Shown here: positions 1 to 13,900 of the stretch, one piece after another
Numbering within the stretch: position 1 is the stretch's first letter
Layout: every line of letters begins with the position of its first letter
Translations under genes and position numbers: made by a program
Source: Ascaris suum
Taxonomy: Eukaryota; Nematoda; Chromadorea; Rhabditida; Ascarididae
Reading direction: 5' to 3'
DNA length: 64,000 nucleotides
Assembly (NCBI GenBank): GCA_013433145.1
Contig: CM024178.1
Location: forward strand, 6,557,260-6,621,259
Notes under the pieces: generated by a model
The model's input: only the letters and a program-made list of their open reading frames with translations
Databases searched by the model: none
What the model was told of the DNA's origin: nothing

Positions 1-2958
1 TGTTTCATTCGAACAACGTGCTCACCTATCCTTACCGCGATCAACTCATGAAATACGAAATGAATTATAATGTAATTAATTCTTCTAGCCCTTTCCCTTC
101 CCCTCGTTGCCTCTTCTTATAATTTATCATGCTCATCGCATGCTTGATATTCGAGCAAATTTCTTAACGCTTCTCGCTATTTATCTCTAATATAGATCGA
201 ATAAGAAATTCGTTCAATAAATAAATGAAAACCATTTCTTATTCACAGTATCGAAATGCGACTACGAAAATCAAGCAAGTGCAGAAGTATTTCATTTTTC
301 TCTCTTGCATATTTCTCAACTTTGACCTATCAGTTTCTAATGTGATCACATTTTAATCACTTGAACGGCTCATGAAATTTCTCTTACGAAATATCCTTTT
401 TTTTTAACCTAACCGGTGTAGAATAAACATCCGGTCAGTGCAAAAACGTAGGTAAACTTTTTATACATTTTAAGTTCGAAGCTGATGGGTTATATGAAAT
501 GTCCTATGATATGTAATAAGAATAGTGTTCTATGATATACACTGTACCAACAAATTTTGTGAATCAGAGTTCAATTATTATGAGCTGAAACCGCAAACCG
601 AACAATCAGACAGACACATACACACGTATAGACACGGTGCCACCGCAATGCACATTTGCAAAGTCTGCAAAAGCGCATTTAAAAAAAAAATGAAACCTAT
701 CTTCACATACAGCATCATCACTATGTACCAATAACCGAAGAAAACTACGATGATACAATTTCCAACTGACGTTTTCCATCCCAACGTCCCAACCAAGGGA
801 CGCCCTTTTCCCGATAAAATCCATAAAAACCCCGAAATCTTATCATAAAACCTATGGAATGAACGATAATCTGGCAATGACAGATGAAAAAACTCTAGAA
901 GAAAGCAAGCCATACAAAGCCAATTATTAGTTCACTAAACAAGTTGTAGAAGATTAAGAAACAGCGAGAACAGGAAGAGGTGAATTTTAAGAAGCAGCAA
1001 TCAGTGAAAAGAGAGGCTAGAGGTAGCGCTCAAGCACCTAAAGTTTATCAGAATAACAGCGAGAGGTGAAAGCTAGAAGAAGAAGCATAACAAGACAAGC
1101 AGATATCAATAACACTTAAGTGAAAAAAATATAGCGCATCGTATTCATCGAAAACAGATATCATTTCGTTCAATAGTTCATAGGCATTAATTAAATATGT
1201 CCACATCATTCTTCATAAAACTAGAAAACAATTCTTCAAAATCTTCAAATATCAATATGGCAAATCGTCCACATTAGGATAATATTGAAGCCTTTCGATG
1301 CTGATTTGTGATAGAAAGCAGCCAAAATAAAACAGTGATTCGAATTAAAGAATCGACCTATCGATATCCTCAATGACCATGTCAAAAACAGTACTTTAGA
1401 ATCGAAAAGTGCAATCACTACTTTTAGGATGAAAGAGTTGCAGCATTAAATTTCCACTGAACACATAAATACGCTTTAAGATATCGACTGTGTTGATGGA
1501 TATTGTGTTTCAATATCTATCTACACATAACAAAAATTTTGTGACGATATGAAATTGACGTGACGCATCCGTAGTAAAATGTCCGACGCTTTACTGCAAT
1601 TCACAACGAAATATATGCAATAATATTCTCTTTGAATTGCTTCACAAATATTCGTGAGCATCCACTGAGATTAAACTGTAAACGCAAAGAAAACCACCTT
1701 AAGTGAAGCAGCACTTTTTGGCCGAGAAAATAAATCTCCGATGAATTGTCATTAAGAGTTTCTATCCTGACTGCTAAACAATATAAAGTTCATAGCTGAC
1801 ACGGAACTTTGCATTTCACAATAAATGCAATCAGTTTGACGTTTGATCTCGAAAGGGTAAACTAAGCGAAATTTAATGAGTTATAAGAGAACGAAGCCAT
1901 CAGGTACCTAACGATTTAAATCTAGGCAATGATATTAACAAAACAGCATTTCCGCAGAAAATCGATCTTTTATGCACAGCAAAAAAATACTTCGGTATGT
2001 TTGTTCACCGGTCGGTGGGCACATACTTTTATGATAATTAAAAATTGAATAGCGCTATAAATAAATTTGAGCAGAATTATCTTAAAAGAATATAAATTAT
2101 TCAAAATATAATGAAAGAAACGATAATGGTCAGAAAGATCAATAATGGCATCTAGGCTAGCATCACTCTCAAATTCCTCTGTAACTTTTTAACAAAAAGC
2201 AGTGCTCGACTTAGGGCATCGGCCTAGCCTGCCCAGCGACTCGCTTGTTGCTTGTTAAATTTTACACTCGATAACAGTGCAAATGCCTATGACTCTTATC
2301 GATGAAACAAGGAGAAATCTCCGTGCACGAACAGCAGAAAACAAGAAAATTTAGAGCAGATTATTAGAACAGATCAAAACAAACAGCGAAAATTTTTACA
2401 AGCAACAAAAGAAAAACACTAAAAGAACCTGTTAGCACGTGAAAACCTGATGTCATTTACAGCGGCAGTAATCCAACGCCCTCATGCCTCTCAAAGTCAT
2501 TAGTGTGCGCGCTAAAAGCACAGTTTGTGCGAGTTATTGGTGAAAAAACAAAAGACCGATGGGTAAGCGATGTGCCGGAAAAAAAGAAGGGAAGCTTTTA
2601 AAAATATAGCATACCCTAGAAATAAAACGAAACGTGAATTGTGCATCATGAAATGAACGAATGCAGAGCACGTTGAAGACACAAAGAATTAAACAAAAGA
2701 AAAAACCGAATAATGTATGTGAATAAAATGAGAAACGATATTTCGACATAAACCCTCGTCGTACTCATCTATTCCTCTTGGAAACCAGAATAAAAAAATT
2801 TGCACGTGTTGAGAGCTAATACGCAAGAGGCGAAAAATGAAACAACAAATAATGAAGTGAAAACGTGTGGGCGACGGAACTCTGCCCAAAGAAACCAACA
2901 AAGGCACTCCTTTTTCGCTAAGGTCAGCCCGGACCTCTATCCCCTTTCGGCTCGATTA

Positions 2959-3300
2959 TCAGGCACGAAGAATCTTCCTTCGCTTCACACGGCTGCTTCC
3001 GCTCAGATTTTTAATACCATCTTCTTTCTGTTATTGCGTTATGTGGTTTAAGATGGTCGCACACTTCAATATGACAAGAAAAAAGAACTGAAAAAATAAC
3101 AAATTAGGAGCAGTATTGACGTACATGCTGGAACTGTTCTTGGAAATATTCATTGAAAGGCTGCTGGGGGTGCGAGCAACGAGGCGGATGAGGAAAGCGG
3201 TGTGTGATGTTGCGGGGAGGGGGTGACAGCCGCCGATAGAGACGCAGCCGAACCCCCTGACGCGATGCCACTCACGTTCCGTAGGCTCCGTGACACCTTC
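2959..3300 (-). other. GC-richer patch with splice-like signals (possible distal exons)
   Basis: On the minus strand an open stretch follows an AG at about 3282 and ends CAGCAT|gtacgt at 3125. A 97-base gap ends in aataacag, followed by a 23-codon frame (3027-2959) encoding KEDGIKNLSGSSRVKRRKIL and a TGA. Both junctions are phase 0, matching egl-10 position 7844. This could be an alternative 3' end of egl-10, part of another gene, or chance. The pyrimidine tracts are poor. Confidence 0.2.
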
Positions 3301-5737
3301 CTTGACGTTTTACGCGCGATCAGCGATGAAAACGGTGCGCTTGTCTAAAATCAAGCACGCACAAAATAAGACCTCGAGTGTATGTGAAATGACGCCTTCA
3401 TTGGCTGAATTATCCTTCAGCGGTCCCACAACAAAGTGCTCGTACTTTATGCTAACATGCTGCATACAATCTTATAGTGCCAAACAGCTGGTCTTGAAAT
3501 GTTGCTTCAAAGTGTCGTTTTACTGCACAATAGAGGCAACTGTTCAATTGTGACGCAAATTCGGGCACACATAACTTCAAATCTACAGAACTTAGAGACC
3601 GACGGAAGTAAAATGCTTCATCATTCAGCGTTCGACGGAACGACAACTTATTTTATAGGTAGAGATCAAGAATGCAAAACGTAATGACTGCAAAGAAGAC
3701 GACCGGCGCATGCCATTTTCGTTATTCTTGTGCAAGGATCGCGAACTTTCTATGTGTATAGAGGATATAATCCACTGCCGCCCAATTCAGCACAGCTCTA
3801 CTTGCATAGCACAATCTTCAATCAGCTCCTCGGATTTCCCCTCCCCGACTACTTAGCCTTAGTCACATCCCACCTATCAAATTGCCCCTCAAGGTTCATT
3901 CCTCTCCCTCTTCCCAAACGAAAACCCTCAGCTCTTTACGCTGTTCCAAATTCTTTTAACAAAAATAAAGAAACCAAAAAGTTTCCAACTCATATAGCTA
4001 GAAGCACTCCGCTCACAAGCAGCAGCGATATCACAGCTGAGGCTTAAATTTCCCTCTTAATCTTCCGTGAAAAAAACAAAGAGAAAAGACAGATTAAAAA
4101 GATTGAAATGATATACGCTTTGCATCCCAACCCATCACATCACGCCACACGATTCCCCAGCTATCCAAAACCAGCCCTAACACCCTAAGAAAATGACCCC
4201 TTGTGTAGAGGTCACGATGAAAAATTAGCTTCTGTGCCGCACGCTACTAAATGAGGCAAAAATGATTTCGGAAATTTCATGGTCTATTTGAGCATATGAC
4301 TGATTCGTTTAGATGATTAACCTCAACGATAGCGAATTTAAGTCATCCCTCTTCTAACTTTTAAGCCTGCGAGTTGAAACTAACCAAAAAACAAATAGAC
4401 GCATATACGCATTGCATGCGCCTAAAAGCATCATAGCGCATTCTTAACAACAGTTTGGAAGAAAAGTAAAAAACAACTGAGCATTCGGATTTGATAGGAA
4501 CGAAACGCTTTTGCATGGGAGATTTTGTTTAGGATGCGGGATGTGGTCGATGCTTTCATAACTTGAATACTCAATGCTGCCAGCAATGTATTAATAAAAC
4601 AGTATCAGTAACTCAATAGAGTAACACAAACCAGCAAGTTGCAAAACACCGCTGAGAATGATGCAAACTTTTCCCTTCAAATCAGACCTCACCAGAAGAG
4701 ACCCTAACCAAAACCATGAAACGTATTGAAAACATTGAAGCAAGCAAGATGACAGAAAATCTCTAGAAAGCAAAGGCTCATCTTCTTAGAAATCACAAGT
4801 TGAAGCGACAAGCGACAAAGCATTAAAAATAATGCGCGGCTGACGATGCAAGAGGAATCTATTAATCAATTTTCAAGTTCTAGCAAGAATGCGCACATAC
4901 AACCCTCAAAGCCTAGGTGATGAACTGAAAAGCCCTGATGTCTTGTACCTTATCGAATGATTGCCTACATACAGGTCACTCTGGTGACATGTCCCTTCCC
5001 AATTTCTCAAACTAGTCGCCCTGCTCATCTTGCAGATCTCATAGATATGCACTGCTGAAGCCATCTAAGGGAAGAACTTTCATCCTACTTTCCGACCAGG
5101 GTCGCCGGCTTTCACATTTCGTTTGAGACAGTTTTTAGTCCTATCAGACTTTGAGTGCATAAAATGAAGTAGAGCAATTTACGTGAATTGAGAAAGCAAC
5201 AAAAAGGACAAGAGGATTACGCATCTGCACGAACGACGACAGCCAAGAAATGCCTATTTGCGGCATTTACAGATTATATTCGAGCAATAAATAACGACTC
5301 CCTCTATGAAAACAACGTCGTGAAATCAGGAATGAAGCTGACTATAACAAAGCGAGTACAAAAGGAAAAAGAATACTCGTAAAATCCCTCTGCAAAAAGT
5401 ATAAATGCAGAAAGGAGAGAATCTTATCGCAATTGATCATTAAGAAAGAAGTAAAAATTAGATGAGCCATTCAGAAACTATCGCACAATGCGAGATAGAA
5501 AGTTACATTGCAATTAAGAAGTTTTATGCAGAAGGATAAAGAAGGAACTCGACATCAAACGTTCCTACTGAGTGCCATTTCACTATCACAGCTGTTCGAA
5601 TTAATAAAAGAAATCAAGCCGACCGACTTAAAGGAAGTCAAAGCATCGGATTATTCAAACCGCAAATACTCTCCCATCGCTAATACCAAAATACAGCATT
5701 TCGTGGTCACCGTCGACAATTTCCTCACCACCATCTA

Positions 5738-5739
<2 letters not shown>

Positions 5740-5820
<81 letters not shown>
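5740..5820. repeat. (TA)n microsatellite, about 40 units
   Basis: An uninterrupted TA run of about 81 bases. It creates an artificial Tyr-Ile repeat in a plus-strand reading frame, which is not a gene. Likely length-polymorphic and prone to cruciform extrusion. Confidence 0.98.
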
Positions 5821-5823
<3 letters not shown>

Positions 5824-7565
5824 TGCAGAACCTTCATAAAACTCTAGACAATTTATTGGTCAACACTAAGCGAAATCATCAGTATCAGTGGCCCCAACTA
5901 CTGCAAAATAACTGACAATCTGCTCACCATATAGATATCACAGCGAAAAAGTTTTGCCATCAACAAAGCGCAACCGACTGTAAGAAGCATCAACCTATCA
6001 CTTACAGCGAATACAAGGAAGACGCTTGAATTCTTTGCGCAAAAACTGATTACTTTAAAAAAAGCAACGATTTCAATAAAACAAAGACCTTTTAACTCTA
6101 GAAACTCCGTGTTTTATCGAATAACAAAATGTTTCATATTACTTCCTTAGTGAAGATAAATATTTCGACGTTATCACTCATAAAGGCGATATTCAAAATA
6201 AAACGTTAAAAAAGATTGACTATTGCAAATAAAACTATAACCAATAAAAAACCAAATAAAATATAGCAAAAATATGAAACCCACAGTCTGATAAAGGAAA
6301 ATAATTAAAGTGCCTAAATAAGTGTCATTATTATCGCATAAATCATGTCCAAGAAAGTCTTTTCAACAACAGATTGCTAAAGCTTAGTTTGGAAACTACC
6401 TTGCAATTTCTCTAAGAAAAATATAACCGGAAGATATTCCAAGTGCTAGGTAGGGGCGAGGGCGGGATAAGAGTGTTTGAAGGCCAATAGAAGGAGCGGC
6501 TCCATCCCATCTTAGACATTTTATCGCCCTTTTTAACTAGATACACTCTCTTCTTTCCAGACACACTGTTAACTGAAAGCAAATACATCACAACCCTCTA
6601 GCTATCCTCCAGCAATAAAAAAATTGGGACAATGCATGCTAATCGATAGGGGAAAAGAACAAAGGAATACATGCTTAAGGGTTGCATAGCAATTCGATTA
6701 TGCATTCACATAACGCCGTATGAACAGAAACTATCGGAGGTGTCTTGAAGGCAAATGTATGAAGAACCACTGACTTACTACAATAGCCACTTCGATATTA
6801 AGCACAAATCGTCGAACAGAATACTTCTAGGAAGAGAACAGCGGAGAGAAGAAAGGGAGGGGGAGCAGGATGAGTCATTTTTCAGCGTCGTGAATAAGTT
6901 AGGGAAAAATTGGAGTGAACTTCACTACTATTAACATGCGATTCTTTTTAAGGATTAAGCGTGCTCAAAGTTTCTTGACGAGGGTTAATTGAATACAAAT
7001 ATAAATAACAAAAAGAAAAAAAAATATTTTCCAAAAGACAATGCAAAATGTCTTGAAATTGTTGAAATTCTTGTTAAAATAAATCTTCAGAGGCTCATAA
7101 TTGTTCTTCGACAAGGTGACTAACTACATGAAAGAAATGAAAGAAACTTTTGCAGAATGATTTCATGAAAGATAATTCCTTTGAATTCGAACATTTTTTC
7201 CACTTTTATTTTCTTTCCTCGTTGGAAATTATAAGCGGATTTCCTAAAAACAAATCTCAACGAAAAGAGGAAACTATTTCCCCTTCACGAAATGCCCATT
7301 GTGACTTTCATATTGATTCATCTCATACAGCAAATTTACACAACCATTTTAAAATACTACTGACAAAATGTAACAGACAATATTTTGAAAGTCTACTAAT
7401 AATATTTAGTTCCTGTACTGTTGACCTTGTGAATGTCAAACCACTTGGAATACTTGTAGAGTCGTTTATTTATTGATATATTTCATCATCCTAAAAATCA
7501 CCGAGCACATAGGGGACGCACAATTCGGGTTTTAAACATTGCAATGGGAAAACAAAACTGGCTGT

Positions 7566-7571
7566 TTTATT
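7566..7571 (-). terminator. egl-10: egl-10 poly(A) signal
   Basis: TTTATT on the plus strand gives AATAAA on the minus strand, about 220 bases past the exon 11 stop. It is the nearest perfect hexamer I see downstream of the stop and gives an ordinary nematode 3' UTR length. Confidence 0.5.
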
Positions 7572-7789
7572 CGGCGCGATCAATTCCAGATGCAGATGCA
7601 AAACAGGTCGGTGAATCGAACGGTAAAAAATGATACGAAATACATTTTAAAAATAAAAGACCAAAACTGTCGGTGACTTGAATTTGAAAAATACCGAACC
7701 GCGAAGTAAATAATCGTTCCAACAAAAAACTTTCTTCAACCTGACAAAGCACCCAAATAAAACTTGCAAATATTAAAAAATAGAACTTA

Positions 7790-7936
7790 TTAAATGAGTG
7801 CAGTTATTTGCACAAACCAAATTAAAGCATACGATGGACTAACCTTTTTCTTCGACTGGTTCAGTAAATCCCTATAAATATCGGAACGAAGAAAACGCTG
7901 ATAACTGTCGTTTTTCATGAGGCAAAATATGTGATC
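7790..7936 (-). CDS. egl-10: egl-10 coding exon 11 (end of RGS, stop)
   Basis: Starts [20 protein letters not shown] and completes the RGS domain with SKKK at 7844. Reading on through a donor-like gttagt gives [17 protein letters not shown] and two tandem TAA stops (7792-7787). From memory worm EGL-10 also reads KKVS into a short hydrophobic tail, so I prefer this ending. An AATAAA about 220 bases downstream supports it. If gttagt is used as a donor instead, the exon ends at 7844 and a distal terminal exon is needed. Confidence 0.78.
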   Translation of the reverse strand, partial: DHIFCLMKNDSYQRFLRSDIYRDLLNQSKKKVSPSYALIWFVQITALI

Positions 7937-10900
7937 CTGCAATAATACCACCTAAAAACCCAACAAATGCGCTGGTTACACGAGCAGCGCCAGCAAATTA
8001 AAAATTTACTAGAGCGTTGCTTTTGACGCCAGTATGTTCGAAAACCGTCTAAAGGTTTTCGGGGCTATTTGAGAGCTTGTGGAAAGCTTAGATAAATGGT
8101 AGCACCATTTCAGATCATATGCAAAGGTACACATTTTAGGCAGCAAACAGCAGTTCTCCACACGGGCTCTGTAAACCTCATCAGATTCCATGTGATGGAT
8201 GTCGAGCGCAAAAAAAATCGCCTCCAATGAAACTTGAACTCGAGGACCCCAAATGAACCGAGAAAATTGAAAAGCCAAAACGGTTGGAGCAAGGCCAAGT
8301 GAACGTCGAAGCTGAAATATGCATATAGGCAAGCAGGCAAGTTAAGCACTAGCTGGTGTGCAACATATACTACAAAAAAGGCAACTTGACATGCAACTAA
8401 AAGCAATGAATTCTTGCTCAGTGGATTAAATCAATTAAATTGTGCAATGGTTTCGTTTCCAACAAATAAATAAACAAGTAAAAGCATACAGCAGCCTCAT
8501 CGTACGACCAACGATTAGGATTCTTGAGGTTATCCTCGGTTGTCTCCATGACCTTACAATCGATATTCACTGGTGAGGTTGCATTCGAGTCGATGAATTC
8601 GTTGTAAATCTCTGTTACGAGCACCGGCACCATTCGACAAGCACATTTTCGCAGCTTTTGCACCTCAAGTACAAACTCACTTTAATTCCATCGAAGCCAG
8701 TGAAAGTAATAGGCGGAAATGATGGCATCTCTGCCTCGCTGTTACACTTATGCTCTGACATCGATATGCTGTCTTATTTGCCTTTTTACAGATATACATT
8801 TCTTGCTGTCCACAGGTTCTGTATCGCTTGTGTACTGTATGCTGATCGGCTTAATCGTCTTACCTATCAAATTCCATTTAGTTCTTTCCACACATTTCCA
8901 TCGTTTCAATTATCCTTTTAAATCCACTTCAACAGTTCACTAAAAACAGCCCCTTTAGCAAACGACAAAAACTAGCTCTAGATTGTTTGAAAAGTAAAGT
9001 TTGGATGTCGTCGATTGTCGAATACTGCTATGGTGGACAGCACAACTCGTTGAAAAAATGAAACTGCCATGTATCGGATTTGATCGACAATGAAACTGCT
9101 CGTTGCTGGGATCCGAATAAAACAAAGACAATTACTGATAATTCGCGTTCATAGTCTATCGAATGTGAAGTAGCCTATTTCAGACCCCTTCCCCCTCAGG
9201 ATTCTTTTCGGGCCGAGAAACCATAAACATGAACGCCAAATACCTCGTCACAAACTTTGCCTTATTCCGACAACCAACACAAAAAACGTCACCAACAATG
9301 AAATGAGCACAACAAACTAGTGCAATGCTGAAGTATACGATTCCCTCAGTTCATTATAATTTAGGTTCATAGCGCAAGCATCACTTAAAATTTTAGAACA
9401 TTCGATAATATACTCAACTATTCCGGCGACCTTTCGGTAATAAAATATTAATAGCAATTTATTTTTCCAATGGCATAGGAACGGTATCCGATGATGGAAA
9501 TGAAAACGACTTGGACTCATTGACAAAACGAAATCAAATGAACCTATGCAAATTTAAATATCTCGAAGCCTATCTCCGGCAATCACCTCAAAATTTTCCT
9601 ATCTACCACTCGCATTTCATGCTCACGATGAAGATAATTAAACCTCGCTCCCCTCCCTCGTCCCTCCCAGGGCACATGAGCCTCTCTGTATGGAAGAGAA
9701 CAGCTAACTACTCTAACAATAGATACATATAACGGAACAAGCTCATTACCTAGTATACCATCTCCCAGCCTAATATGACTGGGAAACAACTTATCCATGC
9801 GGAGTGAGGACTGCTGAAAATAAAACCGACAGACCAACACGTTGCAAATCCGTCAGAAACCTCAAAAAAGATTTGGGAAGAGGAGAAAAGACCCCTATCA
9901 TGCGTCTGCGAAAAAAAATGCCGAAGATTTATAACCACCGAAGAATGAAATCCTCATGACTGCAGATAACTAGTAACTACGAACAAAACAAGAAGCGATC
10001 TCCACCTACCAAACAATTCCCGTCTTCGGTACAATCTGAGCCTATTTTGCAGAATTATACCTAGGATACTACCGATTTCTCATTTTTGAGCAGTAAATTT
10101 AAGAGGTCGATCTGGAAATAGCATTGAAATACCCTCCTCCCTCCTCATCTCGAAAATAAAACGTCATCACTCACCTGCCACCAGAAACGGAGATTTTCTC
10201 CAGAGTACTCTTTGTCAAGGAATTTCTGTAAAGTATCTCTGCCTAACTGATCGCACAGCAATTCTTCAAACGATTCCTCCCACAATTTCAATCGTCGCAT
10301 CGATATATCGCCCGTGCTGAAAAACAAATTACAAAGACCACGCCTCGGTATAGGTATGTATAACAGTCTGTGTCTGCATATACCATCGGCAGCTTCAACC
10401 CAGATCATGAAAACTATAAAAATGATGATCCCTTCCTTCAATTCCATCATCACCAATAATTCTATGCACAAATTATTAATACTTAAATATGTCACAAAAC
10501 TTTGAGAAGCATTTTTATTCTGAATCGACGAGGGCTGCATAAAATGTTGGGTGTCCTGCAAATTTCGTACAACACAATCTGTCAATGCACCGGATCGGCA
10601 GATTAAAATACGCAATTACATAAATACCACTGCAGCCTCTTTGGTTTTTTTGCATATCACAGATTTGCATATTACATAAATTTGCTTTGCGTATTATAGA
10701 AGATAATGGATGAATGCATCAAGGCAGGAAACGAACAATTTGGGTTTTAGTCCCAGCTAGTCTTTCAAGAAGTGAAAAAGCATTCTCGCGATGAGGTTTT
10801 ATGAACAAATTTCTGAGTAGATGAACTTCAGGTAAAGGCAGTCGTTCGCAAACATTTTCAGCGGTTAGAAGTTCAAGAACGGAAGGATATCAGTGAAGGC

Positions 10901-13900
10901 AAAGCTGGACTCACATTTTATCATGCTGCCAGAAATCGACTGTATCCGAAAGCCAAGGATTTGGCTGCCCTTGAAATGGATCTGCTGCAGTGCCAAGTGC
11001 AGTTAAGAATGGATCAAAAACACGTCGGTGCTCGAAATATTGCAAGTAACTAAAAAAAGCAAAATTAGAAATCACGCGCTAAAAAAACAAGTGGAAAAGT
11101 GCGCCAGCGGGACCGGCACGATATGCGCATTTGCATCAAGCTCCATTTCACGGCTAGTTTCACGAATTACCTAGAAAAAAGGGCTATGAGTTAGTTCATT
11201 CAACTCCTTCACCTATAACCCAAACAGTGTAAAACGAGAATCCGATCGGTGCAGAATGCAAATGTATGTAAATTTATGGCTTTCTTAACTGCCTGTGATT
11301 TTTTTCGAAGTTGACAGTTGAAACTTGCTGACAAACGGAATCACATACGCACAATCAGTGCGCAGTTTTAATGCCTTTTTTGGCAAAACCGCAATGAAAA
11401 CAATGATATTGCATGAACTGCTGTGAAATACGCGGAAATGTTTTCTTTAATCAAGTGGTTTTAAAGCAGTGCATCGTAACCGTTCAAGCTTAAACAGATA
11501 GCGGAAACAGCAGCAAAATGGAACTTCTTAGCTAATTTAAAACTGATGGCACTTTATCGCAACGGTGCATGAACAGAATAGCTCTAAGGTAAGAAAAAAG
11601 CATGTCCCCTCCTCCCCTCCCCCAATATATGCTCGTCATCAGCGAAATTTTCATTCGATGTGAAATTTGCATATGACATCACTTAAAACTAAGATTCCAT
11701 TAATACGAATTTTTTGGTATACGAAATCATGATAAATAAATTACGTCGATCGTGTAATCATAATTTTCGAATGTTGTGAGTCATGAGTGATGAACATTCA
11801 CCTATGCATCACCATTAAAGCACAAAAATTGACGTCCGAAGAAAATATATATTTGCTTATAGTTGTGTAATAATGTAAAAAAGGCGAAAATGCCAGAAAC
11901 ACAAAAATATCGTTTAATTTCTCATTAAGCTTATTTGTATGTATGACACAAATCTTGTCAATTATAATAAAATAAAAAACTAAAAGGAATATATTGAACT
12001 ACAATCAGCTGAATGAAGCTGCTTCTGTATAGGAATAAAAACTTTAATTAAAAAACCTCAGCAAGCATATCTATCCATTATTGCTTATATCAGCCTAATC
12101 ATCAAGACTGAAAAAAAAAGGAAAAAGCCAACCCAAATGTGAGAAAAAAAATGCATACTCTATATTCAATGCATAAATATCCCACTTGTTTGTTCCAACA
12201 TTACCGATCATTTCAATCATGTAACCACTAAAAAAAGTCCTTCGGCTCTCGTTCATCAAACAGCTCTTATAAAATGATAAACCAAAAATACTTGGATTTG
12301 ACAACCCAATATCTCCACAAAATGTTTCATGGAAACGTCATTTTTCAATAGCAAAAAACTTACTTTTCAATAACCTTCGATGTTTTCAAAACATTTTTCG
12401 TCAATCGAGCCTGTAGCACATTTATCTGAAAGTTCAAATCATAAACTCTTCATTGATGAGTAACCCCACATATAGGGAATTACTTAGCAACACGATTCAT
12501 GAAAGCGGCTTCACCTGCTCGGAAAAATAATTCTTATGTTACACTTTCTCTCTCTCAATTGAAACAATCCTGACTATAGACAAGAATGATCTCTCATCAT
12601 AATCGCGAGAACTGCTCTATCAATCTTCTATGCACTTCAATCCTTTCATCATACAAATTGTTCCTTTCATACAATCAATCGTAAACGACACCGCCTGATT
12701 CCCTGAAATGCACTTCTAAACCGATCAAACAGAAGCTTTAATATCGCTACCTCCTGTTTGAGCGTATCCTGCACCTGAGTACACCTTCGCATACCGGGTC
12801 TCTGACTATAGTTGTAATGTCTTGCGAACGTTGATGTTGATTCACCGGGCTGTGGAGACACCGAGGGCGACATCTGCGACCCATGTGTATTTGGAGCCCC
12901 GTTGGCTCCACTTCCGGAGCACGACGGCACTTGTGCAGCATGTGCCGCAACCGCAGACGTCGAATAGGGAGATGAGATCGATGAGGATGAAGCAGCCGCA
13001 TTTAATGCTGCGTGACCCGATGAGCTATACTTAGGTCTACCTTAAAGAAACAAATTTAAACGAATTCCATATGGCGACGGTCGAGATGAATACATTAGCG
13101 CCGAAGAGAGCGGGACATGTCATCAGTTCAGGGCATTTAAGGCTCCGCAATAGAAATTTAACTATCAGAGCTTACGCGAAAGCTTAGATCTAGGTTCGCA
13201 TCTAGGTTCGGATTCAGCGATAGAACCAATTCATTTAACCGCCAGAACCTTTGTCTGATTCGAGCTTATTCGGTACTCGCGAGTTAGCCTAATACAACCA
13301 GGAAGACGCAAATAAGCCATTAATGTGAATCACTGATGAGGTCGCTATGCTTCCTGTAGAGAACAATAAAAAAATGTCGTCATAAAATCAAACAGTGGCC
13401 AAGAAAACCAATCAACCAGAAAGAATATAAAAAAATAAACAAAGAGTCATCTAAAAAGTCTGCGAGGCAGCTTTCAAGAGCAAACGATTTGGAAACTGGC
13501 TTATGTGGTTAGGTTCGTAGATTATCCTCAATCACCAAAGTTTATCCTCCTCGTAGAATCACTGACCGAATATTATATATGTATAGACAAGAGGAGCTAA
13601 ACTCCAACATTACTGGAGAAAATTCATGCCAACTTTAGATTCTCCCATTTTATTCCTCCTCATAATGAAAAGAAGATAAATAGCGAAACATGATGGAATT
13701 GTCTGAAATAAAGCACAAACCAGATCGTGAAAGTTTCCGAAAGTCCACTTCTGTCGTGTTAACGCATCCGGGAACCGGCCGATGAACGTCCCAAAAAGCA
13801 CGCTCTTGACTATCAAGGATCTGCCTTTCTTGCCGATCGCGTTTCTTATCCACTCTGCAAGAACAACCACTAAAGTGAAAATAACAAAGATGCATTAATT

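Larger units (their letters stand above)
1..7565. other. Gene-poor flank downstream of egl-10
   Basis: No coding region I can support. The plus strand is A-rich, like egl-10 introns seen antisense, so the region could be an intron of, or a read-through zone from, another minus-strand gene. It holds a long TA microsatellite and one GC-richer patch at about 2850-3300 with splice-like signals. Short ORFs here are composition noise. Confidence 0.5.

Noticed and set aside
5508..5915. 135-codon plus-strand ORF containing a Tyr-Ile repeat
   Set aside because: The repeat is the TA microsatellite read in frame; flanks show no homology.
12667..12750. Continuation of the exon 6 ORF past 12751
   Set aside because: Homology to the GGL helix stops at KQE and resumes in exon 7; the gtagcg donor explains the break.
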